A stretch of DNA of 64,000 nucleotides from Orrella sp037026685 (GCF_037026685.1 NZ_JBANET010000004.1:124001-188000), one strand, 5' to 3'. Counted from the first letter of the stretch, positions 42,603 through 53,713 are shown. A program made the numbers and translations. Notes: generated by a model from the sequence alone, not told the origin.

Positions 42603-44003
42603 ATGAAAGCAGGCGGATTGGGCGCAATCGCGATCGCAGCCTTGAGCGTGGGCTTGCTGGGGCCGGCAGGCGCGGGTGCGCAGGAGCGTCCCGTCGTGCG
42701 GGCCGTGGACGGTCCGGCCGCCGCCGCGGCCCAGGCACCGGCGCAGGCGGCGGCGCAGGCGGCGGTGCGCGAGATCGCGCTGCCGGTGCGCGGCGAGCAG
42801 ACGCTGGATCTGCGCGGCACGCCGGTGCGCGTATCGGTGGGCGATCCCGAGGTGGCCGACGTGCGGGTGCTGCCGCCGGCGGCCAATCGCGGCGGGGCCA
42901 TCCTGCTGCTGGCCCGCAAGCCCGGCATGACCCAGGTGCAGGTATGGCTGCGCGGCGAGAGCCAGCCGCAAGTCTGGCGCGTGCGGGTGGGCAGCGCGGT
43001 GCATGGCGCGCTGGACGGGCGCGGCCTGGCGCCCGAGGCGAACGTGGATGCGGCTGGCGGCGCCGCGGTCATCAGCGGCCAGTCTTCCTCGATGGAAACG
43101 CACCGCCGCGCGGTCGAATCGGCGGCGGCCAGCGGCGAGCGGGTGGCCGACCTGTCCACCATCCAGACAGGCGGCGTGGTGCAGGTCGAAGTCAAGGTGG
43201 TCGAACTCTCGACCAGCGTGCTCAAGGACGTGGGGCTGAATTTCGCCGCCGGTTCGGCGGCGGGCGGCTCGGGGCCCTGGGGCGGGACCGCCACGGGCCT
43301 GATTTCGTCCAACGTGCTGCAAAGCGGCTTCAACCTGCTGTATGACAGCCGCAACTTCGAGGCGCGCCTGGGCCTGCTGCAAAGCAACGGCATGGCCCGC
43401 ATCCTGGCCGAGCCCACGCTGGTGGCGCTTTCCGGCCAAAGCGCCAGCTTCCTGGCCGGCGGCGAGATCCCGGTGCCTGAATCGGGCGGCCTGGGCACCC
43501 AGACGATTTCGTACAAGCCGTTCGGCATCGGCCTGACCGTCAGCCCCACCGTGCTGTCGCGCGACCGCATCGCCCTGAAGGTGGCGCCCGAGGCCAGCGA
43601 GCTGGACCCGGCCAACGGCATCCCCATCATCAATGGCGATAACGTGACCCTGATTCCGGCGTTGCGCACGCGCCGGGCAGATACCACGGTCGAGCTGGGC
43701 GACGGCGAGAGCTTCGTCATCAGCGGGCTGGTGTCGCGCCAGACCATCGCCAACGTCAGCAAGATGCCGTTCCTGGGCGACCTGCCCATCATCGGCGCGT
43801 TCTTTCGCAGCGTCCAATATTCGCAGCAGGACCGTGAACTGGTCATCATCGTCACTCCGCGGCTGGTGCGTCCCATCGCGCGCGGCGTGTCCTTGCCTTT
43901 GCCCGGGGCCAGCCAGGAGCGTTCCGACTCCATGGGCAACGCCTGGGGCTATTACCTGGTGGGCCCGCTGGGCGGGCAGCAGATGCCAGGATTCTCGCAT
44001 TGA
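42603..44003 (+). CDS. rcpA: Tad secretin RcpA/CpaC
   Basis: A 466-residue outer-membrane secretin through which the Flp pilus passes. It has a signal peptide (about 1-27, ending GAGAQ), an N-terminal pilus-formation domain (about 55-130), and the secretin core (about 200-430) with VEVKVVELSTSVLKDVGLNF, the GGEIPVP loop and the closing motif VPFLGDLPIIGAFFRS-like KMPFLGDLPIIGAFF. The ATG at MKAGGLG is preferred, since the preceding ten residues overlap rcpC's stop and lack a ribosome site. Confidence 0.94.
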   Translation: MKAGGLGAIAIAALSVGLLGPAGAGAQERPVVRAVDGPAAAAAQAPAQAAAQAAVREIALPVRGEQTLDLRGTPVRVSVGDPEVADVRVLPPAANRGGAILLLARKPGMTQVQVWLRGESQPQVWRVRVGSAVHGALDGRGLAPEANVDAAGGAAVISGQSSSMETHRRAVESAAASGERVADLSTIQTGGVVQVEVKVVELSTSVLKDVGLNFAAGSAAGGSGPWGGTATGLISSNVLQSGFNLLYDSRNFEARLGLLQSNGMARILAEPTLVALSGQSASFLAGGEIPVPESGGLGTQTISYKPFGIGLTVSPTVLSRDRIALKVAPEASELDPANGIPIINGDNVTLIPALRTRRADTTVELGDGESFVISGLVSRQTIANVSKMPFLGDLPIIGAFFRSVQYSQQDRELVIIVTPRLVRPIARGVSLPLPGASQERSDSMGNAWGYYLVGPLGGQQMPGFSH

Positions 44004-44015
44004 TCGAGTCGCATC

Positions 44016-45335
44016 ATGAAAACGCATTTTCGGGAGTGGGCAGCATTGCAGAAGGCCGATAGTTTCCTATTCTGCTCGAACGACGCAGAGCTGGCGTGGC
44101 GCCTGGGTGCGCTGGTGCAGGATCTGGGCCTGCTCAAGCAGGAGCCTGTGCCCAACGAGCAGCTGGCCCCGCGCATTGCCGTGCTGCGGCCCCAGATCGT
44201 TTTCCTGGATTTCACCGTCGATCCGGCCTTGCCCGGCAAGCTGCTGCAAGCGGCCGAGCAGGCGCGCCTGTTGCGCAAGCAGATGCCCAGCCTGCCGCTG
44301 GTGGCGGTGGGCACGCTGTTCCAGGCCGAGAGCGCGATCTCGGCGCTGCGTGCCGGTGTGAGCGACTTCATCGACATCGAGCAGAACCCGGAAGAAGCGC
44401 ACGAAGTCGTGCAGCGCATCCTAGGCGAGGACAGCCAGGGCGCCCAGAAGGCCAAGCTGCGCAGCGTCGTGCTGCTGGGCGCGCGGGCTGGCGTGGGCAG
44501 CAGCACGCTGGCCGTGCACCTGGCGGCCATGCTGCAGCAGCGGCTGGCGCAGATGGCGTTCGCGCGCCAGGGCGGCAAGGCCGACAAGGGGGCGCGGGCC
44601 GCGCCCGAGCCGCTCAAGCTGAGCGAGCGCGTGGGGCTGCTGGACCTGGGCTTTCCGGTCGGCGATTGCCTGCTGTACCTGAACCTGCCCAGCGAACTGG
44701 ACGTGGCCGAGGCCGCCCGCAACCTGCGCCGGCTGGACGAGACCCTGCTCGGCTCGGGCCTGGCGCAGAACGAGGACGGCTTGAGCGTGATGGCGCTGCC
44801 GCGCGACCTGGCACAGATGCGCGACGTTTCGCAGGCCGATTCGGTCGCGCTGTTCGAGCGCATGTGCGAGCACTTCGGTTTCATGGTCACCGACGCCGGC
44901 GGGTTTTCGGATCCGGAGTTCATTGCCGGCCTGGTGGGTGCGGCCGACGAGACCTGGCTGGTCACCGACCAGAGCGTGGGCGCGCTGGTTTCGCTGGCCA
45001 GCCTGCTGCGCGAGCTGGAGCATCGCCATATCGACCCGGGCAGGCTGGGGCTGATAGTCAACCGCTACGACGAGCGCTACGGCATGACCGCCGAGCAGAT
45101 CGCCCAGCGTTTCAAGCTCAGGCTGCTGGGCAGCCTGCCCGACCGCACGCTGCAGCTGATGACCTGCTCGAACCTGGGCCAGCTGCTGCACGAGCAGGCC
45201 GAACGCGACGTGTACGTCAAGGCGGTGCGCGCCCAGGTCGAGCGGCTGGTCGGCGGCAATGCGCCGGCGGCCGATGGCGGCGCCTGGATCAAATCGCTGC
45301 TGCCGGGCCTGGGGCGCGGCCAGCGCCTGGTGTGA
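44016..45335 (+). CDS. tadZ: TadZ/CpaE localisation ATPase with degenerate Walker A
   Basis: A 439-residue ParA/MinD-like protein that places the pilus machinery at the cell pole. An N-terminal receiver-like domain (about 10-140, with LDFTVDP in place of the phosphoacceptor loop) precedes the ATPase domain. The deviant Walker A loop reads ARAGVGSST (156-164): neither the signature lysine nor the P-loop lysine is present. Atypical P-loops are known in the TadZ family. Later switch motifs (LLDLGFPVGD, VTDAGGF) are present. It begins 12 bp after the secretin gene. Confidence 0.93.
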   Translation: MKTHFREWAALQKADSFLFCSNDAELAWRLGALVQDLGLLKQEPVPNEQLAPRIAVLRPQIVFLDFTVDPALPGKLLQAAEQARLLRKQMPSLPLVAVGTLFQAESAISALRAGVSDFIDIEQNPEEAHEVVQRILGEDSQGAQKAKLRSVVLLGARAGVGSSTLAVHLAAMLQQRLAQMAFARQGGKADKGARAAPEPLKLSERVGLLDLGFPVGDCLLYLNLPSELDVAEAARNLRRLDETLLGSGLAQNEDGLSVMALPRDLAQMRDVSQADSVALFERMCEHFGFMVTDAGGFSDPEFIAGLVGAADETWLVTDQSVGALVSLASLLRELEHRHIDPGRLGLIVNRYDERYGMTAEQIAQRFKLRLLGSLPDRTLQLMTCSNLGQLLHEQAERDVYVKAVRAQVERLVGGNAPAADGGAWIKSLLPGLGRGQRLV

Positions 45336-45364
45336 ACCAAGATGAATGATCAACGGGGTGCAGG

Positions 45365-46722
<1,358 letters not shown>

Positions 46723-46723
<1 letters not shown>

Positions 46724-47649
46724 TGAGCGCCGCGCCCCTGGCCATTGCCGCCATCGCCTTGCTGCTGCTGGCCGCCGGGCTGTGGCTGTGGTCCTGGTCG
46801 CGCGAACGGGAGCGCCGCCAGGCCACCGCCAGTTTTGTCGAGCGCCAGATCGCCGGCCAGTGGCAGGCCGCCCAGGCGTCCGCACCGGCCGGCGGCGCGC
46901 CGGTCTGGCGCCTGGGCACCCAGGGCTGGGCCCGGCTGCTGCGGCGCGCCGGCGTCAGTCCCACGCCCGGCTTTTATTGCATGGTCCTGGGCCTGCCGCT
47001 GCTGCTGGCGCTGCTGGCCTTCCTGCTGCTGGGGCCGGTGGCGGGCGTGGTGACCCTGCCCGTGCTGCTGGTGCTGTCCTATTTCCGCTTGTGGTGGAAA
47101 GCCGAAAAGCGCTATCGCCGCATGGTCGAGCAACTGCCGGTCTTTCTGGATTCGCTGGTGCGCCTGATCACCATCGGCAACAGCCTGGGATCGGCCTTCC
47201 AGGCGGCCGCGCCCGAGGTCGACGAGCCCTTGCAGGAAGTGCTGGGCCGGGTGGCCAGCCTGACGCGCTCGGGCAAGGAGCTCGATGCCGCGCTGCGTCA
47301 GGTCTCGGCGCAGTACGGTCTGCACGAGCTGTACCTGGTTGCCGCCGTGGTCGGCGTGGCGCTGCGTTTCGGCGGGCGCAGCGACCAGGTGCTAGAGCGC
47401 ATGGCCGCTTTCATGCGCGACCTGCAGCAGGCCCGGCAAGAACTGGTCGCGCTCTCGGCCGAGATCCGCCTGTCGGCCTGGATCCTGGCGCTGCTGCCGG
47501 TGGGCATCGCCGCCTTCATCCTGGTGTTCAACAACGATCTGTTCATGAACATGTGGCGCGATCCGGTCGGCAGCAAGATGCTGCTGGGCGCGCTGGCCCT
47601 GCAGATCGCCGGATCCTATTGGCTGTACCGCATGGCCAAGTCGATATAG
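46723..47649 (+). CDS. tadB: TadB inner-membrane platform protein
   Basis: A 308-residue T2SF-domain protein with helices near residues 5-25, 85-125, 250-270 and 285-303, and a cytoplasmic domain between. The motif LPVFLDSLVRLITIGNSLGSAFQ is the T2SF signature. It forms, with TadC, the platform that couples TadA to the pilin. It starts inside the tadA stop codon (TGATG). Confidence 0.94.
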
Positions 47650-47663
47650 GAGCGCACAGGTAT

Positions 47664-48677
47664 ATGCACGCGTTGATGCAAGGATGGGATGCCAGCATGC
47701 TGCAGGCGGCGGCGCTGGGGCTGCTGGCCCTGGCGGTGCTGGTGGTGGGCGTGTCGATGGCCATGCAGCAGGCCCGGCGCGCCCGCAACCAGCGCGTGGT
47801 CGACGAAGCCGTGGCTACGCGGGCCGACCCCGCCGCCGCGCGTGCCGAGCGCGCCACGCGCCAGCATCGCAACGCGCGCGCCGTGGGCCAGGCCGTCGAC
47901 CGGGCCGTGGAGCTGGGCGGCAGGTGGGGGCAGGGGCGCCTGGGCAGCCTGGTCATGGCCGAGGAAGACCGCAGGCTGGTCGACATGGCCGGCTACGAGC
48001 AGTTGGGGCGCGCCCGTGCGCTGTTCATCTTCGCGCGCCTGGTGCTGGCGGCGGGCCTGCCGCTGGCCGGCCTGTTGCTGCTGGACGGGTTTGCGCCCCT
48101 GGGCAACCGCATGCTCGGCTGGATCTGCCTGGCCTTTTTTGGTTTCGGGCTGGGCTGGATGCTGCCCAAGTGGGCAGTCCAGCGGCGGGTGTCGCAGCGC
48201 AAGCGCGCGGCCGCCGAAGAGCTGCCGCTGCTGATCGACCTGCTGCGCCTGCTGCAAGGCGTGGGCCTGTCCATGGACCAGAGCCTGCACGTGGTGGTCA
48301 ACGAGTTCCGGCAGGCGATGCCCGTGCTGGCCGCCGAGCTCAAGGTGGCGGTCGAGCAGTACGCCCGGGGCCGCACGCGCGAGCAGTCGCTGGCGCGCCT
48401 GGCCAACGGCTTTGGCAATGACGACCTGGGCGCCATTTGCCGGCTGATCGCGCAGGTGGACCGGCACGGCGGGGCGGTGCAGGAGCCCTTGCAGCGTTTC
48501 AGCGAAAGGGTCAGGGAGCGCCGCAAGCTCGAACTGAAGGAGAACGTCGGCCGCCTGACCGTGAAGATGACCGGCGTGATGGTGCTGACCCTGCTGCCGG
48601 CGCTGCTGATCGTGACGGGCGGCGCCGGTTTCCTGGCCGTGATACGCGGCCTGTCGCGCGTGGCGGGAGCAAGCTGA
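47664..48677 (+). CDS. tadC: TadC inner-membrane platform protein
   Basis: A 337-residue paralogue of TadB with the T2SF motif ELPLLIDLLRLLQGVGLSMDQ and helices near 15-35, 120-170 and 300-325. An additional Arg/Ala-rich cytoplasmic stretch follows the first helix. A downstream ATG at MQGWD or MLQAA is also possible, but GGAG lies upstream of the one used. It overlaps the tadD gene by TGATG. Confidence 0.93.
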   Translation: MHALMQGWDASMLQAAALGLLALAVLVVGVSMAMQQARRARNQRVVDEAVATRADPAAARAERATRQHRNARAVGQAVDRAVELGGRWGQGRLGSLVMAEEDRRLVDMAGYEQLGRARALFIFARLVLAAGLPLAGLLLLDGFAPLGNRMLGWICLAFFGFGLGWMLPKWAVQRRVSQRKRAAAEELPLLIDLLRLLQGVGLSMDQSLHVVVNEFRQAMPVLAAELKVAVEQYARGRTREQSLARLANGFGNDDLGAICRLIAQVDRHGGAVQEPLQRFSERVRERRKLELKENVGRLTVKMTGVMVLTLLPALLIVTGGAGFLAVIRGLSRVAGAS

Positions 48678-49504
48678 TGCGCCGGATACCGAAGATGCGC
48701 TGGCCCTTGCTGGCCCTGCCCGCGGCCGCCGCGCTGCTGGCCGGCTGCTCGGCCAGCCGCAGCGATACCGCCTGGGAAGTGATCGAGCGCCAGAAGGCCG
48801 AGCAGCGGCTGCTGGCGCAGCACGAGGCCGAGCAGGCGCGCCAGCGCGTGCCGCCCGAACCCAGGCTGATGCAGTCCATGATCCGCGAAACCCTGGCGCA
48901 GGGACGGTATTTTGCCGCGCTGGCCTATATCGACGCCTATGTGCAGCGCCACGGCAGCGATCCCGACATCGAGGCCTTGCGCGCGCGTGCCTTGCGCCTG
49001 ACGGGCCAGACCGAGCAAAGCGAGCAGGTCTATCGCTCGCTGCTCAAGGCGGGCCGCGCCGCCCAGGCCTGGCACGGCCTAGGCCTGCTGGCCGGCGCGC
49101 GCGGCGATTTTGTCCAGGCCGCGCAGTACCTGCAGCGCGCCGCGGCGCTCTCGCCGACCGACGCGGACGTGCTCAACGACCTGGGCTATGCGCGCCTGCG
49201 CGCGGGCGACGTGGCCGGCGCGCGCATTCCGCTGGGGCAGGCCGCCGAGCTGGCCCCGGCCAACACCCGTACGCTGGCCAACATGGCGGTGCTGCTGCTG
49301 GTCCAGGGACAGGCCGTCCAGGCCCAGCGATTGATGGAGCAGGCCGCCTTCTCCAGCGACGTGCGCAGCCAGGTCTACCGGCTGGCGCAGGATGTGCAGG
49401 CCGGCCAGCGTGCCGCCGCGCCGGCCGCTGGCGGCGCGGCGCCAGCGGGCCAGCCCGGCACGCCGCTGGCCGAACATTTCAACCATTCCCGCATGACCCA
49501 GTAA
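48677..49504 (+). CDS. tadD: TadD-like TPR lipoprotein
   Basis: A 275-residue lipoprotein: signal peptide ending LLAGC, Cys at about residue 24. Tetratricopeptide repeats fill about residues 65-225 (for example AWHGLGLLAGARGDFVQAAQYLQRAAAL). TadD acts as an outer-membrane pilotin or scaffold for the secretin. The C-terminal 40 residues are Ala/Pro/Gly-rich and probably disordered. It is coupled to tadC. Confidence 0.92.
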   Translation: MRRIPKMRWPLLALPAAAALLAGCSASRSDTAWEVIERQKAEQRLLAQHEAEQARQRVPPEPRLMQSMIRETLAQGRYFAALAYIDAYVQRHGSDPDIEALRARALRLTGQTEQSEQVYRSLLKAGRAAQAWHGLGLLAGARGDFVQAAQYLQRAAALSPTDADVLNDLGYARLRAGDVAGARIPLGQAAELAPANTRTLANMAVLLLVQGQAVQAQRLMEQAAFSSDVRSQVYRLAQDVQAGQRAAAPAAGGAAPAGQPGTPLAEHFNHSRMTQ

Positions 49505-49514
49505 GGAGCTGCAC

Positions 49515-50042
49515 ATGGCAAGCCTGTCCTTTCCGCCCGCCGACGCCTGCCCTGGCCCGCACGCGCCCGCGCAGGCCTCCGAGAACCCGGCCAGGGCTTT
49601 CATGCTGCTGGCCCTGGCGGCCGTGCTGGCCTGCTGCTTCGCGCCCGCCCAGGCGCAGAACGTGCCGCTGACCCAGGCCGTTCCCGGCCCCGCGGCCCCG
49701 CCGGCGGCGGCCCAGGCCGTTCCCGTGCCGGCCGCGCCGGCCGCCTCGCCTGCGACGGGCGTGCAGGCGCCCCAGGGGCCCGCCGCGCCGGCCCGGCCCG
49801 TGGTCAGCCAGGTGGCCGCGCCCGCGCCGCAGCCGGCGCCCGCCGCGTCGGGCGCACCGGCCCGGCCCCGGCTGGGCGACGTGACGCGCCTGCTGCTGGC
49901 GGCGCAGGCCGATGGCCGGCGCGCCGGTACGGCGCTGCCCATGCTGGGCGCGTCGGCCGACCTGGCCTGGCAGCGATATATGGACAGCTTCACGCTGCCG
50001 CTGCCGCAATGGTTCGACGAGCGGGTCGACATCAAAGAATAG
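49515..50042 (+). CDS. DUF3613 domain exported protein of the tad locus
   Basis: A 175-residue protein. A hydrophobic stretch (FMLLALAAVLACCFAPAQAQ, about residues 29-48) acts as a signal peptide after an unusually long leader; a start at Met30 would make a standard one. A Pro/Ala linker of about 70 residues follows. The C-terminal 55 residues (GDVTRLLLAAQADGRRAGTA to WFDERVDIKE) match the DUF3613 type seen in tad loci of Burkholderiales. It begins 10 bp after tadD. Its role in pilus assembly is not known. Confidence 0.82.
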   Translation: MASLSFPPADACPGPHAPAQASENPARAFMLLALAAVLACCFAPAQAQNVPLTQAVPGPAAPPAAAQAVPVPAAPAASPATGVQAPQGPAAPARPVVSQVAAPAPQPAPAASGAPARPRLGDVTRLLLAAQADGRRAGTALPMLGASADLAWQRYMDSFTLPLPQWFDERVDIKE

Positions 50043-50088
50043 GCGGCATTGCCTTCGCCTTTGCCCCATTCCCTGTAGACGGTACTCA

Positions 50089-52200
50089 ATGCACCCCTTA
50101 TCCCGCGTCATCGCACCCAGGTCCACGCAGCAAGGCTCCATCCTTGTACCGGTGGCCGCGTCGCTGCTCGTGGGCGTTCTACTGCTGGGCGCGGCGCAGT
50201 TCGGGTACATGTTCCATGCCAAGCGCACGCTGCAGAACACGGCGGATCTGGCCGCGCTCTCGGCCGCCCAGCAACTGACGCGCGAGACCTGCGGCGCGGC
50301 CTTGGCGGCGGCCAACCGGATCATCGAAGAGAACCGTTCTACGGCCACCGCCGCAGGCCCGCCGCAGATCGACTGCGGATATTGGGATCCCCCCGAGCCG
50401 CAAGCTGGCGGCGGTGCGGCGGCCGCCGGCTATTTCGAGCCGCGCGCGGATGGCAGTCCGCTCAACGCCGTGCGGGTTGCCCTGCGTGGCGAGGTGCCGC
50501 TGATCGCGCCGCTGTTCGGCGCCAGCCGGCAGGTCGAGGTCCGGGCGATCGCGCGCCGCGAGGACCCCGTTGCCGTGTTCTCGGTGGGCTCGCGTCTGCT
50601 GCGGCTGCAAGGCGACAGCATTGCGGGGCAGCTCTTGGGAACACTTGGCCTGTCGGTGCAGCAGATCGACGCACTCAGCGCATCGGGGCTGGCAACGACC
50701 CATATCACGCCTGCCGGGTTACTGGAGGCGCTCGGCCTGCCGCCGACGGTCATTGCCGGCGTGGGGACACCGGATGAGTTGCTCAGATTGCAGCAGTTGA
50801 CGCTGGGTGAGCTGCTGCAAGCCTATGTCGCTGCATTGTCCAACACGGAAGGCGTGGCGCAGACGGGCATCGATGCCTTGGCGGGACTGATAGCGGGCCT
50901 GCGCCTGAATCTTGTCGACAAGCTCAACCCCCTGACTCTGCCGGTCTCGTTGTTCGGGGAGGGCGGCGTATTTGCGCTGGTGACCACCGGCGATCCCATA
51001 TCGGCCTTGATGACGCGGGTCAACGCTTTGGACCTTGTCAGCACGACGCTGCTGGCTGCAACGGGCAGCCACTTGCTGGATGTGCCGTCGTTGAGCCTGC
51101 CCGGGGTGCAGGCTCGCGCCAGGGTGATCGATCCTGCGCAGATCGCCATTGGCGGCGTGGGCGTTACCGCATTCAGTCCTCAGGTGAGGGTCTATGCGCG
51201 CGTCAGCACCGATGCGATCCCCTTGGTGGGCGGGCTGCTAGGGCTACTCAATACGCACATCGACGTTCCTTTGATCCTGGAGGTAGGACGATCCGAGGCC
51301 CGGCTGGAGAATATTTGCGAGGCGCCGCTGGCCAGGAACGAGGCCGAGGTCGCGGTGGTTTCCAACGCGGCCAGGTTGTGCCTGGGCAGTTTTCCCCGCA
51401 TGGCTGCCGGCATTGGCGAAGACAGTTTTTTCTCCAGCGAGAACACCTGCTCGGCCTTCGAGGCCGGTACGGTGCCGGACAAGCACCGTATCCTGCGGGT
51501 GCTGGGGATCCTGGAGCTCAATGCCGGCGGCATCAATCTGCCGGTCCTGGATTCCGGCGTGCAGACGGTAACCCTGACCGCGCCCGAGCAGGGAGAGGAG
51601 CCCGAAATCGTCACGGTTACGCCGCAAGGCAATGTCGACCTGGGCAGCCAGATCCGGCAGGTGATCGATCAGGTCGAGGGCGGATTGCTGAACGATCTGC
51701 TCGGTGCCTCGGACGGTGTGGCGGCACTGCCGCCAGTCGCGGTGAGCGAGACAGTGGAGTTCCTGCTCGGACCGAGCCGGGCGGGGCGCAGCCTGACGGA
51801 GATCACGGCAGAGCAAAGATATTCGGCTGAAGCATTGCGAGCCCGTGGCGAAAAATGGGCCAGCGGCGCCATCCTGAACGGCTTGCTCAGCGAAGTGGGG
51901 GCCTTGCTCAACGTCGTGCTGGCCGCCCCGCTTGGGGACACCGTATGCGGGATTGCAGGGCTGGGCGGCGCGCAGGCGGTGAGAAACTGCAAGCGGCCAT
52001 ACGTGGAAGCCATGGTCAAGGGCAAGACCGGTATCACGGCCTTGGTGAGCAGCATATTGCTCGATGCCTTGGACCCGCTGCTGACCTTGCTGAGCCAGAT
52101 ATTGCAGTCCGTGCTTAGGGATGTATTGGGCATCTCGCTGGGACAGACGGACCTGTCCCTTTACTCGGTTCGCTGCGGCGAATCGCGTTTGGTGTACTGA
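50089..52200 (+). CDS. tadG: TadG-like membrane protein with long periplasmic domain
   Basis: A 703-residue protein. The N-terminus has the TadG/TadE-like signature (QQGSILVPVAASLLVGVLLL, then GYMFHAKRTLQNTADLAALSAA), an inner-membrane anchor. The remaining 640 residues are periplasmic, rich in Leu, Val and Gly, with about eight cysteines but no recognised von Willebrand A domain, unlike many TadG proteins. Third-position GC looks somewhat lower than in neighbouring tad genes, which may mean faster evolution or a separate origin. It follows the DUF3613 gene after 46 bp and precedes the sigma-54 activator. Confidence 0.82.
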   Translation: MHPLSRVIAPRSTQQGSILVPVAASLLVGVLLLGAAQFGYMFHAKRTLQNTADLAALSAAQQLTRETCGAALAAANRIIEENRSTATAAGPPQIDCGYWDPPEPQAGGGAAAAGYFEPRADGSPLNAVRVALRGEVPLIAPLFGASRQVEVRAIARREDPVAVFSVGSRLLRLQGDSIAGQLLGTLGLSVQQIDALSASGLATTHITPAGLLEALGLPPTVIAGVGTPDELLRLQQLTLGELLQAYVAALSNTEGVAQTGIDALAGLIAGLRLNLVDKLNPLTLPVSLFGEGGVFALVTTGDPISALMTRVNALDLVSTTLLAATGSHLLDVPSLSLPGVQARARVIDPAQIAIGGVGVTAFSPQVRVYARVSTDAIPLVGGLLGLLNTHIDVPLILEVGRSEARLENICEAPLARNEAEVAVVSNAARLCLGSFPRMAAGIGEDSFFSSENTCSAFEAGTVPDKHRILRVLGILELNAGGINLPVLDSGVQTVTLTAPEQGEEPEIVTVTPQGNVDLGSQIRQVIDQVEGGLLNDLLGASDGVAALPPVAVSETVEFLLGPSRAGRSLTEITAEQRYSAEALRARGEKWASGAILNGLLSEVGALLNVVLAAPLGDTVCGIAGLGGAQAVRNCKRPYVEAMVKGKTGITALVSSILLDALDPLLTLLSQILQSVLRDVLGISLGQTDLSLYSVRCGESRLVY

Positions 52201-52268
52201 ATGAAAGTGAAAGGAAGCAGAACAAGCGCCATCCGTGGCTCGCGCGAGGGCTGGACGGGGAGGGCGCC

Positions 52269-53696
52269 GTGACCCAGGACATCGCCACCGACAACCTCGA
52301 GCTCTACGTCTGGGAAGGCACCTCGGACATCGCCGCGCGGGCCGAGCGCTGCCTGGCGGGCTACGACATCACCGTGGTGCGTGCCGACATGGGCATCGCC
52401 TTTCCGCCGCCGCGCGACAAGCTGAGCACCGCCATCGCGCTGGTGTCGGTGTCGGTGATGGGCGACGCCCGGTTCACCGGCTACGACTGGCTGGCGTCCG
52501 AGGGCGTACCGGTGATCTGGGTGTCGGCCGAGGACCGCGACCGCGACGCCCGGTACTTTCCGCCCGCTTACTCGCACACCTTGTCGCCGTCGTTCTCGGG
52601 CGCCGAGCTGCGCAAGCTGGTGTTCAAGCTCGCTGGCGTGGCGCAGGCCGCGCGCGCGCAGCCGCGCCGGGCGCCCAAGCCGCTGGTGGCGGTCTCGCCG
52701 GTCATGCGCGAGCTGCTGGCCGAGGCGCAGATGTTTGCCGATTGCCGCACCAGCGTGCTCATCCACGGCCAGACCGGCGTGGGCAAGGAGCGCGTGGCCC
52801 GGCTGCTGCACGAGCATGCTTCCTGGGCCAGCGGGCCTTTCGTCGCCGTCAATTGCGGCGCCGTGCCCGAAGGCCTGTTCGAGGCGCACTTCTTCGGTCA
52901 CGCCAAGGGCGCGTTCACCGGGGCGGTCGGGGCGCACAAGGGCTATTTCGAGCAGGCCAGCGGCGGCACGCTGTTCCTGGACGAGATCGGCGACCTGCCG
53001 CTGTACCAGCAGGTCAAGCTGCTGCGCGTGCTGGAGCAGAACGTCATCACGCGCCTGGGCTCGACCGCCGAGGTGCCGGTGGATTTCCGCCTGGTGGCGG
53101 CCACCAACCGCGACTTGCGCAAGCGGGTGGCCAGCGGCGACTTCCGGGCCGACCTGTACTACCGGCTGGCCGTCATCGAACTGTACGTGCCGTCCTTGCA
53201 GGAGCGCGGGCCCGAGGACAAGGCCGCCATCTTCAAGGCGCTGCTAGAGCGCGAATTGCCCGAGCCGGCCTCCGATCTGCCGGACTGGTTGATCGAGCGG
53301 GTCAAGGGCACCGAGTTTCCCGGCAACGTGCGCGAGCTCTCGAACGTGGTCGAGCGGGTGGCCATCGTGCGGCGCCAGCTCGGCGCCTGGGACCGCCCGC
53401 GCATCGAGCGCGTGTTCGACCGCCTGGCCGATTGCGCCAAGGTCTTTGGCGCGGCCGTGTCGCCGGCGGCCGTCATCGCCCCGCTGGGCGAGGCCGAGCA
53501 GGCCGAGCGCAGCCGGGTGCTGGCGGCGCTGGAGGCCAATGGCTGGCGCCGGCAGGATACCGCGGCATACCTGGGAATCAGCCGCAAGGTGCTGTGGGAA
53601 AAGATGCGCAAGCTGCAACTGGGCGGCGCGCAGGCCGAAGCCGTGGAAGCCCCGGGCAACGAGACGCCGCCCGAATATCCGATAAGTCGCGATTAA
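52269..53696 (+). CDS. Sigma-54-dependent activator with degenerate receiver domain
   Basis: A 475-residue NtrC-type regulator. The AAA+ domain (about 140-370) is intact: Walker A GQTGVGKE (167-174), the sigma-54 contact loop GAFTGA (214-219), and LFLDEIGDLP. A Fis-type helix-turn-helix ends the protein (about 420-455, AALEANGWRRQDTAAYLGIS). The first 120 residues look like a receiver fold but lack the phosphoacceptor Asp (strand 3 reads ALVSVSVMG), so it is probably not controlled by ordinary phosphorylation. The start is GTG. Position at the end of the tad island suggests it controls pilus genes. Confidence 0.9.
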   Translation: MTQDIATDNLELYVWEGTSDIAARAERCLAGYDITVVRADMGIAFPPPRDKLSTAIALVSVSVMGDARFTGYDWLASEGVPVIWVSAEDRDRDARYFPPAYSHTLSPSFSGAELRKLVFKLAGVAQAARAQPRRAPKPLVAVSPVMRELLAEAQMFADCRTSVLIHGQTGVGKERVARLLHEHASWASGPFVAVNCGAVPEGLFEAHFFGHAKGAFTGAVGAHKGYFEQASGGTLFLDEIGDLPLYQQVKLLRVLEQNVITRLGSTAEVPVDFRLVAATNRDLRKRVASGDFRADLYYRLAVIELYVPSLQERGPEDKAAIFKALLERELPEPASDLPDWLIERVKGTEFPGNVRELSNVVERVAIVRRQLGAWDRPRIERVFDRLADCAKVFGAAVSPAAVIAPLGEAEQAERSRVLAALEANGWRRQDTAAYLGISRKVLWEKMRKLQLGGAQAEAVEAPGNETPPEYPISRD

Positions 53697-53713
53697 TGTA
53701 TCTGGGCATGATG

